DNA from: CAVWNR01 sp963756525
Lineage (GTDB): Bacteria > Actinomycetota > Actinomycetes > Mycobacteriales > Jatrophihabitantaceae
Assembly: GCA_963756525.1 (NCBI GenBank)
Contig: CAVWNR010000007.1
Coordinates: forward strand, 1 to 64,000
Direction: 5' to 3'
Length of the DNA: 64,000 bases
In this document: piece after piece, positions 48,001-57,600 of the stretch
Layout of the letters: every line of letters begins with the position of its first letter
How positions within the stretch are numbered: position 1 is the first letter of the stretch
Translations under genes and position numbers: made by a program
The notes under the pieces: generated by a model
What the model was told of the DNA's origin: nothing
Database searches by the model: none
The model's input: the letters and a program-made list of their open reading frames with translations, nothing else

Positions 48001-49311
48001 TACACCTGGCCGCCGTCGGCGCCGGGGTATCCGGACAACGCGATCGCGGACGGGCAGCACCTGACGGTGAATGCCCCGGCGGGCACCCAGCAGCTGGGCT
48101 TCCTCGGCTCGGCCACCGGCGGCCCGAGCCAGGGCCTGACCACGCTGACCTACTCCGACGGGAGCACCGCACAGTTCTGGCTGGGCCTGTCGGACTGGAC
48201 CCTCAACGCCGGCAACTCGCAGCCGTCCTACGGCAACCTGGTCGCGATCAGCACGCCGTACCGCAACTGCAGCCACTGCGCCAGCGGACGCGACAACGTG
48301 GCGACGCACGTCTTCTCGGCGGTGCTGCCCGTCAACCCGGCCAAGAAGCTCACCAGCGTGACCCTTCCCTCGGGCGCGACCCAGGGAGAGCTGCACATCT
48401 TCGCGATCGGGACGACCACCGCGGCGCAGAGCGGTCCGGTGATCGAGTCGGTGAGCCCGACCATGGCCGAGGCCGGTGACGTCGTCACGATCAGCGGATC
48501 CGGTTTCGGCGCCACGCAGGGCAAGGGCTACGTGCACTTCGCCGACAACGGCACCAACTGGGGCATGCCTGGTAACACCGCCACCTTCCACATCGACAGC
48601 TGGAGCGACACGCAGATCACCTTCACCGTGCCGACGCCGGACGGGTCGTTCCAGGTGGCTCCGGGCACGATGGCGATGGTGACCGTGGTGAACGACGCCG
48701 GGCAGACGTCGGACACTGCGGCGCTCGAGATCACGCCGACAGCCAACCCTGCCGACTACTACGACAACATCGGCATCTCGAGTGACGACAACCAGAAGTG
48801 TGCCGACTACGACGGCGACGGCTACAGCTACTCGGCCACGGCCCTGGCGGCGGCCGGCGTGAATCCGGGGGGCACGGTCACCGTCGACGGGCTGAACTAC
48901 ACCTGGCCGAACGTCGCGCCCTGCCAGCTCGACAACATCCTCGCCTCGGGCCAGACCATGCTCGTGCAGGGCACGTCCGGCGCGCACAAGATCGGATTCC
49001 TCGGGTCGTCCGCGAACGGCAGCTCGCAGGGCACGGTCACCGTCACCTACACCGACGGCACGTCGACGACTGCGCAGCTGTCCTTCACCGACTGGGCGCA
49101 GGCACCGGCGAACGGCAACATCGTGGCCGTGACGACGCCGTACCGGAACTCCGACAGCGGTACCTCGCAGCAGATCACCATGTACGTCTTCGCGGCCGAG
49201 GTCGCGATCAACCCGGCCAAGACCGTTGCCTCGGTAACCTTCCCGTCCATCGCCGACCATGTGAGCTCGAGCGCGTCGATGCACATCTTCGCGGTAACGA
49301 CTGGAGGCTGA
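45046..49311 (+). CDS. secreted modular GH92 alpha-mannosidase
   Basis: 1421 residues; typical GH92 enzymes have 700-800. ATG 45046 follows GGAAGGA. A signal peptide (to about 34) and a Pro/Ser/Thr-rich linker precede the GH92 domain (about 125-795): EVPFGMTQWSPDTM, YSLTHVSGPGCGAGGDVPML, YYVEGDAYEYLWNVPNNYPA and SLDNNDDLGANSSTFIWEML, the calcium and catalytic loops. A NEW3-like domain (about 835-930), a beta module (about 945-1110), an IPT/TIG domain (about 1125-1225) and a second copy of the beta module (about 1235-1421) follow. The module also ends the GH27 enzyme. It should trim alpha-mannose from outside glycans. Confidence 0.88.
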   Translation: MTGTYRSRLPRWTASVALAAAGILVAGMTAAAAAPPSPSPTATPSPAPSPTATPSPSPSGPATAPGASRGGTGSAACVKGAGGRLVNCPKPVPSSKRPRAAQNTAPVTAPISNPAQLVDTRTWTSGGGNTFPGAEVPFGMTQWSPDTMPNRSAGGGYNYGDTQITGYSLTHVSGPGCGAGGDVPMLPMTGPLPTGDPNNVTTAFSNTNEIAEAGYYSAESNQPNTITSEFTATPHSSMGRFSYPATTQAGFLIKLQDSQNGQFAPSTATIVNGHEVSGSETSGHFCGEANNDGQQQEYTVHFDITFDRPFTSSQIVPGSNGASAVYLTFDTTSNPVVQAKLATSYVSDANAALDWSTENPGWNFATIKAAAQQSWNTLLGRIQISGGDYSHTQMFYSLLYKDFIQPNIDSDVNGQYMGADMQVHTIPSGQHDQYGIYSGWDIYHSLSQLQAMLDPSAASDQAQSLINYYSQDKILQQWGYLNLNNYVMVGDPAQSIIADYYAFGARNFDTATALKDMLEQATTTNDVRPGQDLEDKYGYLPEDGTYRSCCNPHGFVSSLLEYDTEDLALSQFAAALGDSTDAAMLETRANNWENVFNPNNNLLNPRNMNGTFVPGITPTTTDYYVEGDAYEYLWNVPNNYPALFSLLGGKAKAAALLRKYLSQPNGFGMYAQLTNEFDFGEQYALDYAGDPASTQKIVNNIRYTMYQPGPSLDNNDDLGANSSTFIWEMLGMYPENSGTDTLVFNSPAFPNVTITLPSGKTITSNAPGASPTTYYVQSLKLNGQAYDKLYVPFSTLANGATLDWKLGTHPTGWGSAPSDAPPSYGAGTEPVVSYLTKQQVTVAPGRTATVRLGAANATDKAQKVRFSMSAPSGLTVSPSSATINVPPNGRATFVLSVHASSGTPQNFYTVPISVSDGGAALPAQTLIVLVAQPGSLLAAFNNAGVSDDSNVGEANFDGGGWSYSANALAAQGVTPNSTVTVGGISYTWPPSAPGYPDNAIADGQHLTVNAPAGTQQLGFLGSATGGPSQGLTTLTYSDGSTAQFWLGLSDWTLNAGNSQPSYGNLVAISTPYRNCSHCASGRDNVATHVFSAVLPVNPAKKLTSVTLPSGATQGELHIFAIGTTTAAQSGPVIESVSPTMAEAGDVVTISGSGFGATQGKGYVHFADNGTNWGMPGNTATFHIDSWSDTQITFTVPTPDGSFQVAPGTMAMVTVVNDAGQTSDTAALEITPTANPADYYDNIGISSDDNQKCADYDGDGYSYSATALAAAGVNPGGTVTVDGLNYTWPNVAPCQLDNILASGQTMLVQGTSGAHKIGFLGSSANGSSQGTVTVTYTDGTSTTAQLSFTDWAQAPANGNIVAVTTPYRNSDSGTSQQITMYVFAAEVAINPAKTVASVTFPSIADHVSSSASMHIFAVTTGG

Positions 49312-49325
49312 CCGGTCAGTCCCCC

Positions 49326-49380
49326 GCTGTTGATGTTGGACTAGTGGTCGATATTCGACCACTAGTCCAACATCAACAGC
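49326..49380. repeat. palindromic repeat family, copy C (perfect 55-base palindrome)
   Basis: Two 26-base arms pair perfectly (49326-49351 with 49355-49380) around TAT. The left arm starts GCTGTTGATGTTGGACTAG. The right half matches copy B exactly over about 30 bases. It lies between the convergent GH92 and quinone reductase-like genes, 14 bases past the GH92 stop. Confidence 0.9.
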
Positions 49381-49394
49381 GAGAGGGCGGAGCG

Positions 49395-49429
49395 CTCGGC
49401 TCGGCTCAGCTCAGCTCAGCTCGGCTCAG
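49395..49429. repeat. CTCRG pentamer tandem repeat, seven units
   Basis: Seven units of CTCGG or CTCAG run without interruption over 35 bases, and include the stop codon (49426-49428) of the minus-strand gene. The repeat starts 14 bases after palindrome copy C. Confidence 0.8.
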
Positions 49430-50448
49430 TCGGTGACGTCGATGAGTACCTTGCCCACGGCGCCGCTCTCCACGGCGGCGTGCGCGTCGGCGGCGCGTTC
49501 GAGCGGGAAGTGGTGCAGCGGCAAGCCGGCCTGCGCGCCGATCCGCACGGCGCCGTCGAGCACCGCGGCGGCGACGTCCTCGATCGCGCGCGCCTTCCAC
49601 GCGCGCGGAGCGGTGTAGAGCAGCACGAACTGCCATCGCGCGTTCGGCACCATCATCGGGCGAATCGGCAGGCTCACCTCGGCGCCGCCATTGTTCGCGT
49701 AGACAGCGACCGAGCCGTGCATGGCGAGAACAGCCGCGTCGATCGACGCATTCACCGCCGGGGAGACCTCGACGATGCTGTGCACGCCGTGCGGCACGAT
49801 CTTGCGCACCTCCGCCGCTACGTCCTGCTGCCGGTAGTCGATGACATGGTCTGCGCCGGCCGCCGCCGCGAGCTCGGCCTTTTCCGGACTGCTCACCGTT
49901 GTGATCACCGTGGCATCAGACCAGCGCGCCAGCTGGATCGCGGCGTTCCCGACGGCTCCGGCGCCGCCGGCGACGAGAACGGCGCGCCCGTCCAGCGTTC
50001 CCGGGCCGAGACGACGCGGGCCCTCCTCGGTGACGGTCAGGCACCGATGTGCGGTGAGAAACGGGATCGGAAGACTCGCTCCGAGGTCGAAGCTTGCCGC
50101 GTCGGGCAAGGTCACCACCTGCCGGGCCGCAACGATGGCGTACTCCTGCGCGGTGCCCTCCGGCCGCTGATAGGCGGCCTCCCACACCCATACCCGAAGG
50201 CCCCGAAGTGACGCCTCGACGCCCTGCCCCACCGCGTCGACCACGCCGGAGCCGTCCTGGTTGGGCACCTGCGGCGGGTCGACCGGGGCGCCGGCACGCT
50301 CGCCGCGGCGCGACTTCCAATCGGTCGGGTTGACGCCGGAGCGATGGATTCGCACCCGTACCTCGCCGGGGCCGGGATCGCGCATCTGCTTGTCGATCAG
50401 GGTCAGCACGTCGGGGTCTCCCGTGCGGGAGTAGCAGATCGCACGCAC
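49426..50448 (-). CDS. zinc-type alcohol dehydrogenase / NADPH:quinone reductase-like
   Basis: 340 residues from GTG 50448, possibly leaderless since TACGGT lies six bases before. MRAICYSRTGDPDVLTLIDK is the quinone-reductase opening; HRSGVNPTDWKSRRGERAG, VPNQDGSGVVDAVGQGV, then AVLVAGGAGAVGNAAIQLAR, the NADPH loop, and AAAAGADHVIDYRQQDV follow. There is no structural zinc cysteine cluster. It probably reduces quinones or enones with NADPH in the cytoplasm. Its 3' end runs into the pentamer repeat at 49395. Confidence 0.85.
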   Translation of the reverse strand: MRAICYSRTGDPDVLTLIDKQMRDPGPGEVRVRIHRSGVNPTDWKSRRGERAGAPVDPPQVPNQDGSGVVDAVGQGVEASLRGLRVWVWEAAYQRPEGTAQEYAIVAARQVVTLPDAASFDLGASLPIPFLTAHRCLTVTEEGPRRLGPGTLDGRAVLVAGGAGAVGNAAIQLARWSDATVITTVSSPEKAELAAAAGADHVIDYRQQDVAAEVRKIVPHGVHSIVEVSPAVNASIDAAVLAMHGSVAVYANNGGAEVSLPIRPMMVPNARWQFVLLYTAPRAWKARAIEDVAAAVLDGAVRIGAQAGLPLHHFPLERAADAHAAVESGAVGKVLIDVTD

Positions 50449-50553
50449 CCGTCGACCGTAGCGCCCGCACGCGGGGACGGGAATCGCGTCGGAGATGAAC
50501 GGGGTGGTATCTGCCGGCCGCGCGGTGCCTCCTGCACAACGGAGGTGTTGGAC

Positions 50554-51207
50554 ATGAACGCACTCCGGGTAACCACCCGCGGCGCGGTCGCCGTCGCTGT
50601 GGCACTGCTCGCCGCCGGGTGCACGACTCATTCGGCCAGTCCTCCCGGCTCGTCGACGGAAAGCACCACGTCCGTCGACTCCACGCCGGCGACCGAAGGT
50701 TCCGGGCCGGAGACGCCGCAGGCCAGACAGAACGGCGGCCCGGCGATCTCGGTAGCTTCGCTGCCGGTCGGCGGCAATGTCGATGGTGACGCAGCACGGC
50801 GGTGCATCCACGTCAACTGGCTCGGAACCAAGCCGATACCGCACGATGTGTCGGTGTCGTTGGACGGCGCCGCGCTTGATCCGGACGGCGTCTTCGATCT
50901 CAGCGCCGGCGGATGCGCGCAGCCGAACGACCCGCCGTGCGGCACATCGTGGACATGGTCGTCGAACACCGCCGACACCAGCTGTCAGATCGCGGCGACG
51001 CAGGTCGTTAACTCCGACCAGACGGTGACCCTCGTGCTGGCCGGGACAGTGCACTGCGCGAGCGAGCAAGCATGCGAGAGTTTCGTCGGACAGTTCGGGA
51101 CCGATCGGATCCAGTTCGACGCCCAGCCCGGCGTGGTAGCCGGGAGCTCATCCGACTCGGCTCCGCCTGACTCATCGGCGCCGTCGGACGATCCCACGGA
51201 CGGCTGA
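50554..51207 (+). CDS. putative secreted lipoprotein
   Basis: 217 residues. GGAGGT precedes ATG 50554. MNALRVTTRGAVAVAVALLA is a signal sequence ending in the lipobox LAAGC, so the Cys at about 22 should be lipid-modified. A Ser/Thr-rich tether follows (SPPGSSTESTTSVDST), then a beta-rich domain with four to six cysteines (RRCIHVNWLG, SAGGCAQPNDPPCGTSW, TSCQIAA, VHCASEQACESF). The end is a Ser/Asp/Pro tail. No family recognised. It is only five bases from the next gene, so they form an operon. Confidence 0.7.
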   Translation: MNALRVTTRGAVAVAVALLAAGCTTHSASPPGSSTESTTSVDSTPATEGSGPETPQARQNGGPAISVASLPVGGNVDGDAARRCIHVNWLGTKPIPHDVSVSLDGAALDPDGVFDLSAGGCAQPNDPPCGTSWTWSSNTADTSCQIAATQVVNSDQTVTLVLAGTVHCASEQACESFVGQFGTDRIQFDAQPGVVAGSSSDSAPPDSSAPSDDPTDG

Positions 51208-51212
51208 GTTCG

Positions 51213-52157
51213 ATGGCCGACGCGCCACCGAGCGGCCAGTTCGAGCGATGGTTCAGCTTCGCCACCACGATCATCGCGCCGGCCACCGTGCTGAGCGCGC
51301 TGCTGTTCTACTTCGGTTACGTGTCCTCCCGGGCGCAGTACGAGTACTTCGGCGTCGACGTCGACACGATCGGCCTGGGCACCCGGGACTACGTCATGCG
51401 CAGTCCGCAGCCGCTGCTCGTGCCGCTGCTGGTGCTCACCTTGCTGGGGATCGGTGCGGCGCTGCTGCATGCGGAGATCCGGCGACGGGTCGCCGCCACG
51501 GCACAGAACTCGGCCCAGCCGCAGCAGCGTGCGCGCTATCGCCGGCTGGCGCGAGACGGCGTGCTCGTCGGGCTGGCCCTGCTGGGCGTCGGGGTGGCGC
51601 TGCTGCTCGGCTATCCCTACCTGCGCGAATGGGCGCTGTTCGGACTGGTCACCCCGATGCTGCTCGCGATCGGCGCGAGTCTCGTGGCATACGCGTCACG
51701 TGTGCAGACCTTGCTGCAGACGCCGCCAAGTAAGGCCGAGGCCCCGGCGACCAGCGCCCACACGGAGAACTCGATGCTCGCGTTGCGCCGCTCGGCCGGC
51801 GTGCTCATCTTCGTCGTCGTCGTCGCGAACATCTTCTGGGCTACCGCGACGATCGCCCAGTGGTCCGGCCGGGGCCTCGCCCACTACGACGCCACGCACC
51901 TCGACCGGCTACCGAGCGTCATCCTCGACACGCAAGAGCGCCTGTTCCTGCGCGATCCCGGCGTGGAGGAAACCGTGCTGCCGGCCTCATTGGGGCAGAC
52001 CGTCCACTACCGCTACCGGCACCTCCGGCTGCTCATCGAAGGCCACGACCGGATGTTTCTCGTGCCCGACCAATGGTCGCCGAGCGACTCGACGCTCATC
52101 GTGCCTTTGGACGGTGCGGTGCGGGTGCAGTTCCAGTTCGAGAACCAAGCGCCGTGA
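51213..52157 (+). CDS. integral membrane protein, function unknown
   Basis: 314 residues with about five hydrophobic spans (ATVLSALLFYFGYVSSRA; LLVPLLVLTLLGIGAALL; DGVLVGLALLGVGVALLLGY; LFGLVTPMLLAIGASLVAYA; SAGVLIFVVVVANIFWATAT). A C-terminal soluble domain of about 90 residues ends VRVQFQFENQAP and would lie outside if the topology is N-in with five spans. YFGYVSSRAQYEYFGVDVDT is a conserved-looking loop. The gene follows the lipoprotein by five bases, so the two products may work together. No named family. Confidence 0.65.
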   Translation: MADAPPSGQFERWFSFATTIIAPATVLSALLFYFGYVSSRAQYEYFGVDVDTIGLGTRDYVMRSPQPLLVPLLVLTLLGIGAALLHAEIRRRVAATAQNSAQPQQRARYRRLARDGVLVGLALLGVGVALLLGYPYLREWALFGLVTPMLLAIGASLVAYASRVQTLLQTPPSKAEAPATSAHTENSMLALRRSAGVLIFVVVVANIFWATATIAQWSGRGLAHYDATHLDRLPSVILDTQERLFLRDPGVEETVLPASLGQTVHYRYRHLRLLIEGHDRMFLVPDQWSPSDSTLIVPLDGAVRVQFQFENQAP

Positions 52158-52338
52158 CCTCCCGGCGTCGGCGAAAGTGTTGACATCCCCCGCCGGGCTG
52201 AGTACGGGTGAGCCGCCAAGATCCGCCAGCCGACCCATGTCACCTACCGGGGACTGGACGTCGACTTCGGGATGTCACTGCCGGCCGCGATCGCCGCACT
52301 GCGCGCCAGCCAGCGCAACAGCGCCACCACAGTGAGCG

Positions 52339-54192
52339 TCAGGGAAAGCTGATCACCTGCGACGGTCCGTGGTTGGCCGCCGAGACGGCGGCGCCCGTGC
52401 CATCGACGACCGACTCGATGCCGCCCGAACCGTTGAGGAATACGGTCAGCACGTCGTGCAACTGCACGCCCGAGGTGGGCACCTGGAACGCCTCTCGCGC
52501 CTCGATCGGCAGCCCCTGGTCGAAGAAGCAGTAGCTGCCCAGGCCGTAGCCCTGGAAGCCGCGCGCCCGAGCGGTCACCACCATCGCCGGGTAGCCGTCG
52601 AAGTTCGGGCTCAACATCCAGGCGGCCTGGCTGGGCACGTCGTAGGGCATCTCGTTCTGGAAGAAGATGTCCGTGCCGTCCCGGCCGTTCCAGATCACCT
52701 CGTAGCCCTGGTAGTGCTCGACGAACAGGCCGTACGCCGTGACGTCGTCGCCGTTGACGATCAGGCCGGTCCGGGCGGTGTTGTCCGTCCAGCCGACGCC
52801 GTTACCGTGGTCGGCCCGCCAGGCCCAGATGTCGTCGAGAATGACGTGCGAGCTGTTGACCACCAGACTGGTGGCGGCCTTGCCCGGTGTGGCGCCGCCG
52901 ATCCGGAAGAACACGTCCTGCACGAGCGTCGGCGCCTGGGCGCTCGACCAGCCGGAGCGGTCGCCGACCTGCAACAACACCGGCGAGTTCGCCGGGCCGG
53001 CGTCGAAGATCATGCCGCTCAGCTTCACACCGGGCACGCTCGCGACCCGCATCGCCTCGATGCCGTGCTGCGGGACCAGGGTCGGGAAGCCCAGCCCGAG
53101 CACGATCGTCTGCGGCCGGGTGACCTCGATCGTCCGGCTCAGCGAGTAGACGCCTGGCGTGAGGATCAGGTTCTCGCCCAGCGCGAGCGCCAGGTTGATC
53201 ACGGTGACCGGCGTCTGCGGTGTGGCGACGAAGAACCGCCACAGCGGTAGTGACGTGCCGGCCGTGCTGCCCTGGGCCCAGCTTGTGCCGACGGAGCTCT
53301 GCCGCACCGCAGGCACGAACACGCGCAGCGCGCCGCTCGGATCGCTGTAGAGGAACGGTTCTTCCTGGGTGATCGGGCTCGTGGGCAGGGTGGTGTACGG
53401 GCCGGGGCCGTTCGGATCGCCGAAGCTCTGCGGCGGCGCACCGGTGTCGCCGACGAAGACCTGGTTCCACACCCCGTTCGACCAGCCGTCCAGCGAGCTG
53501 TTGCGGACGACGAACTGCTGCTGCGTCCCGTTGACGATCCTGCCGCCGGTGAAGGCCGAGTCGGCGATAAAGCCGCCGCTGGCGTACTGCGGCCCGGCCG
53601 AGCAGTAGTCCATCAGCGAGACTCCGCCGTTCACCTGGACCCGGCGCATGGGCGAGGCCTGTGACACCGCCCAGAACTCGGTGTTCGCCTGGCATCCGCT
53701 GCCGCCGGCGACATTGATCGTGAGGTTCGACAGTGACCGCCAGAAGTTGTCCAGCGCGGTGCATCCGTTTTGGTCGCACTGGTTGTACACGTCGACCGAG
53801 CCGTTGATCACCACGTCGGCCGGCGAGCTGCCCAGGCCGGCGACTTGGGTGTAGTAGCCGACCTGGAAACGCAGCGGGTCGGTCGCCGAGCCGTAGGTAC
53901 CCGGCTCGAACAGCAGCGCGTACCGCTGGGTGCCGAACTGGTTGGAGATCTGCTGGCTCGCGATCGCGTCGACCGTCGCCTGGATCTGGGCCTGCGGCAT
54001 CGACGGGCTGAAGATGTAGACGTTGCGGCCGAGATCGGGCTGGCCGAGTGCCGGTGCGGCCTGGTGCGCGCCGGCAACCGGCGCCTGTTCCAGCGGTGCT
54101 GCCGCGGCACCGCTGGCCGCGCCGAGGCCGGTTGCGACGAGGGAGACGACTGCAACGAGAGCGAGAACCATGCGGCGAGCAGGCCGGGTCAC
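52339..54192 (-). CDS. secreted right-handed beta-helix protein (pectate lyase-like fold)
   Basis: 617 residues from GTG 54192, with GGGAGG upstream; ATG 54171 is an alternative. Signal peptide MVLALVAVVSLVATG ... GAAAAP. Next is NVYIFSPSMPQAQIQATVDA, then many short repeats typical of a parallel beta-helix (DNFWRSLSNLTINV, GGFIADSAFTGGRIVNG, QQFVVRNSSLDGWSNG, TSLVVNSSHVILDDIWAWRA). Similar actinobacterial proteins are often labelled adenylyl cyclase or coagulation factor 5/8 proteins without proof. It probably binds or cleaves an outside polysaccharide. It starts 77 bases from the divergent DUF6098 gene. Confidence 0.65.
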   Translation of the reverse strand: MTRPARRMVLALVAVVSLVATGLGAASGAAAAPLEQAPVAGAHQAAPALGQPDLGRNVYIFSPSMPQAQIQATVDAIASQQISNQFGTQRYALLFEPGTYGSATDPLRFQVGYYTQVAGLGSSPADVVINGSVDVYNQCDQNGCTALDNFWRSLSNLTINVAGGSGCQANTEFWAVSQASPMRRVQVNGGVSLMDYCSAGPQYASGGFIADSAFTGGRIVNGTQQQFVVRNSSLDGWSNGVWNQVFVGDTGAPPQSFGDPNGPGPYTTLPTSPITQEEPFLYSDPSGALRVFVPAVRQSSVGTSWAQGSTAGTSLPLWRFFVATPQTPVTVINLALALGENLILTPGVYSLSRTIEVTRPQTIVLGLGFPTLVPQHGIEAMRVASVPGVKLSGMIFDAGPANSPVLLQVGDRSGWSSAQAPTLVQDVFFRIGGATPGKAATSLVVNSSHVILDDIWAWRADHGNGVGWTDNTARTGLIVNGDDVTAYGLFVEHYQGYEVIWNGRDGTDIFFQNEMPYDVPSQAAWMLSPNFDGYPAMVVTARARGFQGYGLGSYCFFDQGLPIEAREAFQVPTSGVQLHDVLTVFLNGSGGIESVVDGTGAAVSAANHGPSQVISFP

Positions 54193-54269
54193 GACACCCA
54201 GCGTCCTCCCGTGGCCGACGCCCTGTCCAGAGCGCATGCGCGGCTCGCGAGCCGGGCAAGCTGCGTCGC

Positions 54270-54680
54270 ATGCGGGTGATCGACGACCTCGGTGAGCTGA
54301 CCGAACTCGTCACGGCAGAGCCGGTGCTGTATCTGCGCTACTCGTCCGGCCCGGAGGCCGATGCCGCGCATCCGAGCCAGGACTACGAAGCCGGCGTGGA
54401 CCTGCCCGGCCTACCGGTGACGCCGCTGCGTCCGGAAGCATGGTGGACCCGGCCCCCGCACGAGTGGGTGGCCCGGCGGGTGTGCAAGTACCTGAACTTG
54501 GCGCAGGGCCCTGGGGAACGGTTCGCCTGGGTGCTGACCGGTCCCGTCGTCGGCACCGGACCGGACCACGAACCGCTGATCGGTGACCCGGTGCCCGTAG
54601 CGCGGCTGGGCGACCGGCTGATCGAGCGGGCCCAGGCGCTGTACGAGGAGCGGTTCGACGTCGGGAAGAGCTCGCGCTGA
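54270..54680 (+). CDS. DUF6098-family protein
   Basis: 136 residues. MRVIDDLGELTELV opens the pattern I recall for this family, with VLYLRYSSGPEADAAHPSQD, VDLPGLPVTPLRPEAWW and CKYLNLAQGPGERFAWVLTG. The family is actinobacterial and its role is unknown; the WVLTGP and GPDHEPLI segments suggest a small enzyme-like or binding fold. The ATG at 54270 has no strong ribosome site. It converges with the large sensor kinase gene, nine bases apart. Confidence 0.6.
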   Translation: MRVIDDLGELTELVTAEPVLYLRYSSGPEADAAHPSQDYEAGVDLPGLPVTPLRPEAWWTRPPHEWVARRVCKYLNLAQGPGERFAWVLTGPVVGTGPDHEPLIGDPVPVARLGDRLIERAQALYEERFDVGKSSR

Positions 54681-54689
54681 AGCCAGCTG

Positions 54690-57600
54690 CTACCCCGCCG
54701 ACAGCATGCACCAGACCGACTTGCCGTCGAGCGTGTGCCGCACTCCCCACCGTTCGCCGAGCGCATCGACGAGCAGCAGGCCGCGTCCGTGCGGGTCTGT
54801 CGCGGACGGGTTACGGCGCTGCGGCGGTTTCGGCCCGCGGTCGCGCACCTCGATGATCAGGTGCTGGCGCGTGCGTCGCAGCTGCATGTCGATCGGCGCG
54901 GCGCCGTGCTGGATGGCGTTGGTGACCAACTCGTCCGCGGCGAGCAGGGCGTCGGCGGCCGCGGCGGCCGGCAGCGACCAGATCGAGAAGAGCCCGGCGA
55001 GGCGTGCCCGGACGCCGCGGGTGGCCTCGGCGACGGCCGGCACCTCGAACGCCAGATGGGCCGGTGGGCCGGCGTCGTCCGGCAGGCGCGCGGTGAGGAT
55101 CGCGACGTCGTCGTCGATGGGCGGCTGGAGCAGCGCACCGGCAAGCAGGCCGGGTATCGCCGCCACATCCGCGTCCGCGTGGCACCGGAACTGCTCGCTG
55201 AGCGCGTCGATACCGGTGTCGATCGGCGTATCACGCCGTTCGACCAGCCCGTCGGTGTAGAAGAGCAGCGTGCTACCGGGCTGCAGGGTCAGGTGGTGAC
55301 CGTGCACCGGGTGGCGACCTGTTCCCAGCGGAGGGCAGCTCAACTCGACGATCCGCTCGAGCTCTCCGCTGCCGCGGTGTAGCAGTGGTGGCGGATGTCC
55401 GGCGTTGGCGTAGCTCAGGCTGTGGTCGCCCGGGTCGTAGACGCCGTAGATGCAGGTGACGATCTGGTTACCGCCGAGATCGTCGACCGTGCCCTGCAGC
55501 AGGTTCACCAGGTCGGCCGGCGGCAGGTCCAGCCGGGCGTACGCACGCACCGCGGCGCGCAGCTGACCCATCGTCGCCGCCGCCCGCACGCCGCGCCCCA
55601 TCACATCGCCGATAACCACCGCGCTGCGCCCGGCGCCGATGTCGATCACGTCGTACCAGTCGCCGCCGACCTGGGCGCCGTCGCTGGCGCTGTGGTAAAA
55701 GCCCGCGACGTCAAGGGCTTCCACATCGAACGTGGTGGCGGGCAGCAGGCTGCGCTGCAACTCGACGGCAATCTCGTGCTCGCGCGCGGCGGCGTGCCGT
55801 GCGGCGGCTGCCTGGGCGAGCGCGTGCTCGGCGCGCCGCTGTTCGGTGATGTCCTGATGGGTGGCCCGCAGTCGCAGCGGGCGACCGTCGTCGTCGTAGT
55901 CGACCTCGCCGACCGTGCGGTAGAGGCGCGCCGTGCCGTCGGCGCGAACCAGGCGCGCCTCGTAGCTCAACGGCTGAGCCTGCTCGAGGGCCGCACCGAG
56001 CGCCGACCGGACGGTGGCCGCGTCGGCAGGATGCACCCGCTCCTCGGTCGCGGCGAGGATGCCGCGTTCGGAGAGTGTCTGCGCGTTCATCTCGAGTTGC
56101 CGGAGGAGCTCCGCCGAGCCGGTGACCGCGCCGGTGCGCAGGTCGCGCTCCCAACTGCCGACGCCGGCGAGGCGCTGCGCCCGATCGAGCAGGATCTGGC
56201 TGCGCCGCAGCGCCGTCACCAGCCGTTTGGTGCGATCCAGTTCCAGGTTCGCCCGCACGCGCGCTCGCAGCTCGCGCCCGGTGAACGGTTTGACGAGGTA
56301 GTCGTTCGCACCCGCGTCGAGGCCTTCCGCCGCGGCGTCCTCGCCGGCTCGCGCCGAGACCATCACCACCGGGACGTGCTGGGTGCGCGGGTTGCTGCGG
56401 AGGTTTGCCAGCAGGCCGAAGCCGTCGAGGTTCGGCATCATCACGTCGGTGAGGACAAGGTCCGGCGGATCGACGAGCGCCTTCTCCAACGCCTGGCCGC
56501 CATCCGTCGCGACCTCGACCTGGCAGAAGTCAGTGAGCAGCGCGCTGATGTATCGGCGCATGTCAGCGTTGTCGTCGGCGACCAGCACCCGTGGCCGGTC
56601 GCCCGTCGCGACCTCGCCCGTTGCGTCGCCCTTCTCGTCGGGGTCGCCGACGGTCGGGACGAGCCAGAGCTCGGCCTCGGCCAGGTAGGCGGCAACCGTC
56701 TCGCTCACCGACTCGACGGCGTCTACGGTCACCGCAGCTGCACTCGCCTGGGACACCGTCACGGGCAGCCGAAGCGTGAACGTGCTACCCACGCCAGGTT
56801 GGCTTCGCACCTGGCTGCTGCCGTCGTGCAGCGACACCAGCTCCGCGACGAGCGCCAGTCCGACTCCCGCGCCCTCGTAGCTTCGTGCCTGGGTGCCCGC
56901 GACGCGGTGGAAGCGCTCGAAGAGATGGGCCTGATCGTCTGCGCCGATGCCGACGCCGGTGTCGGCAACGGCGAGTTCCACCTCGTCATTCACCTCGCGC
57001 AGGGTGACGGTGATCGAGCCGTGGAAGGTGAACTTCAGCGCGTTGGACAGCAAGTTCGTGACGATCTTCGTCCACATTTCGGGGTCGACGTTCCACGCGC
57101 GCGAGAGCTCCGGCGTGTCGATGATGAAGTCGAGGCCAGCGCGCTCGACGGCCGGGCGGAACGTCTCGGCGATCTTCGCGGTCAGCGCGGCGAGGTCGAC
57201 CGGGCGAGGATCCGCCGCCGCCGCGCCGGATTCCACGCTGGAGAAGTCGAGCACGGCATTCACCAGCTTGAGCATCCGTTGCCCGTTGCGGCGGACGATC
57301 TGCAGCCGCTCCCGCTGCACGGCCGGCAGTGCCGCCGCGTCGTCGGCGAGCGCGTCCTCGGCCGGGCCGAGCAACAGGGTCAACGGGGTGCGGAACTCGT
57401 GGCTGACGTTGGTGAAGAATGTGGTCTTCGCCTGGTCGAGTTCGGCGAGCGCCCGAGCACGGCGTCGTTCGGTGTCGAACGCGCGAGCGGCGGAGATCGC
57501 CGCCGAGAGCTGTCCCGCGATCAGGTCGATGAACGCGAGGTAGTCGTCGTCGGCGGGCCGATAGCGGTTCAGTGCCGTGAGGAAGAAGCCGCGCGTGCTG

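Noticed and set aside
52210..52352. Short coding-like stretch before the beta-helix gene
   Set aside because: It reads THVTYRGLDVDFGMSLPAAI and further, but follows an in-frame stop, has no start, and overlaps the convergent gene; a remnant is possible but not supportable.
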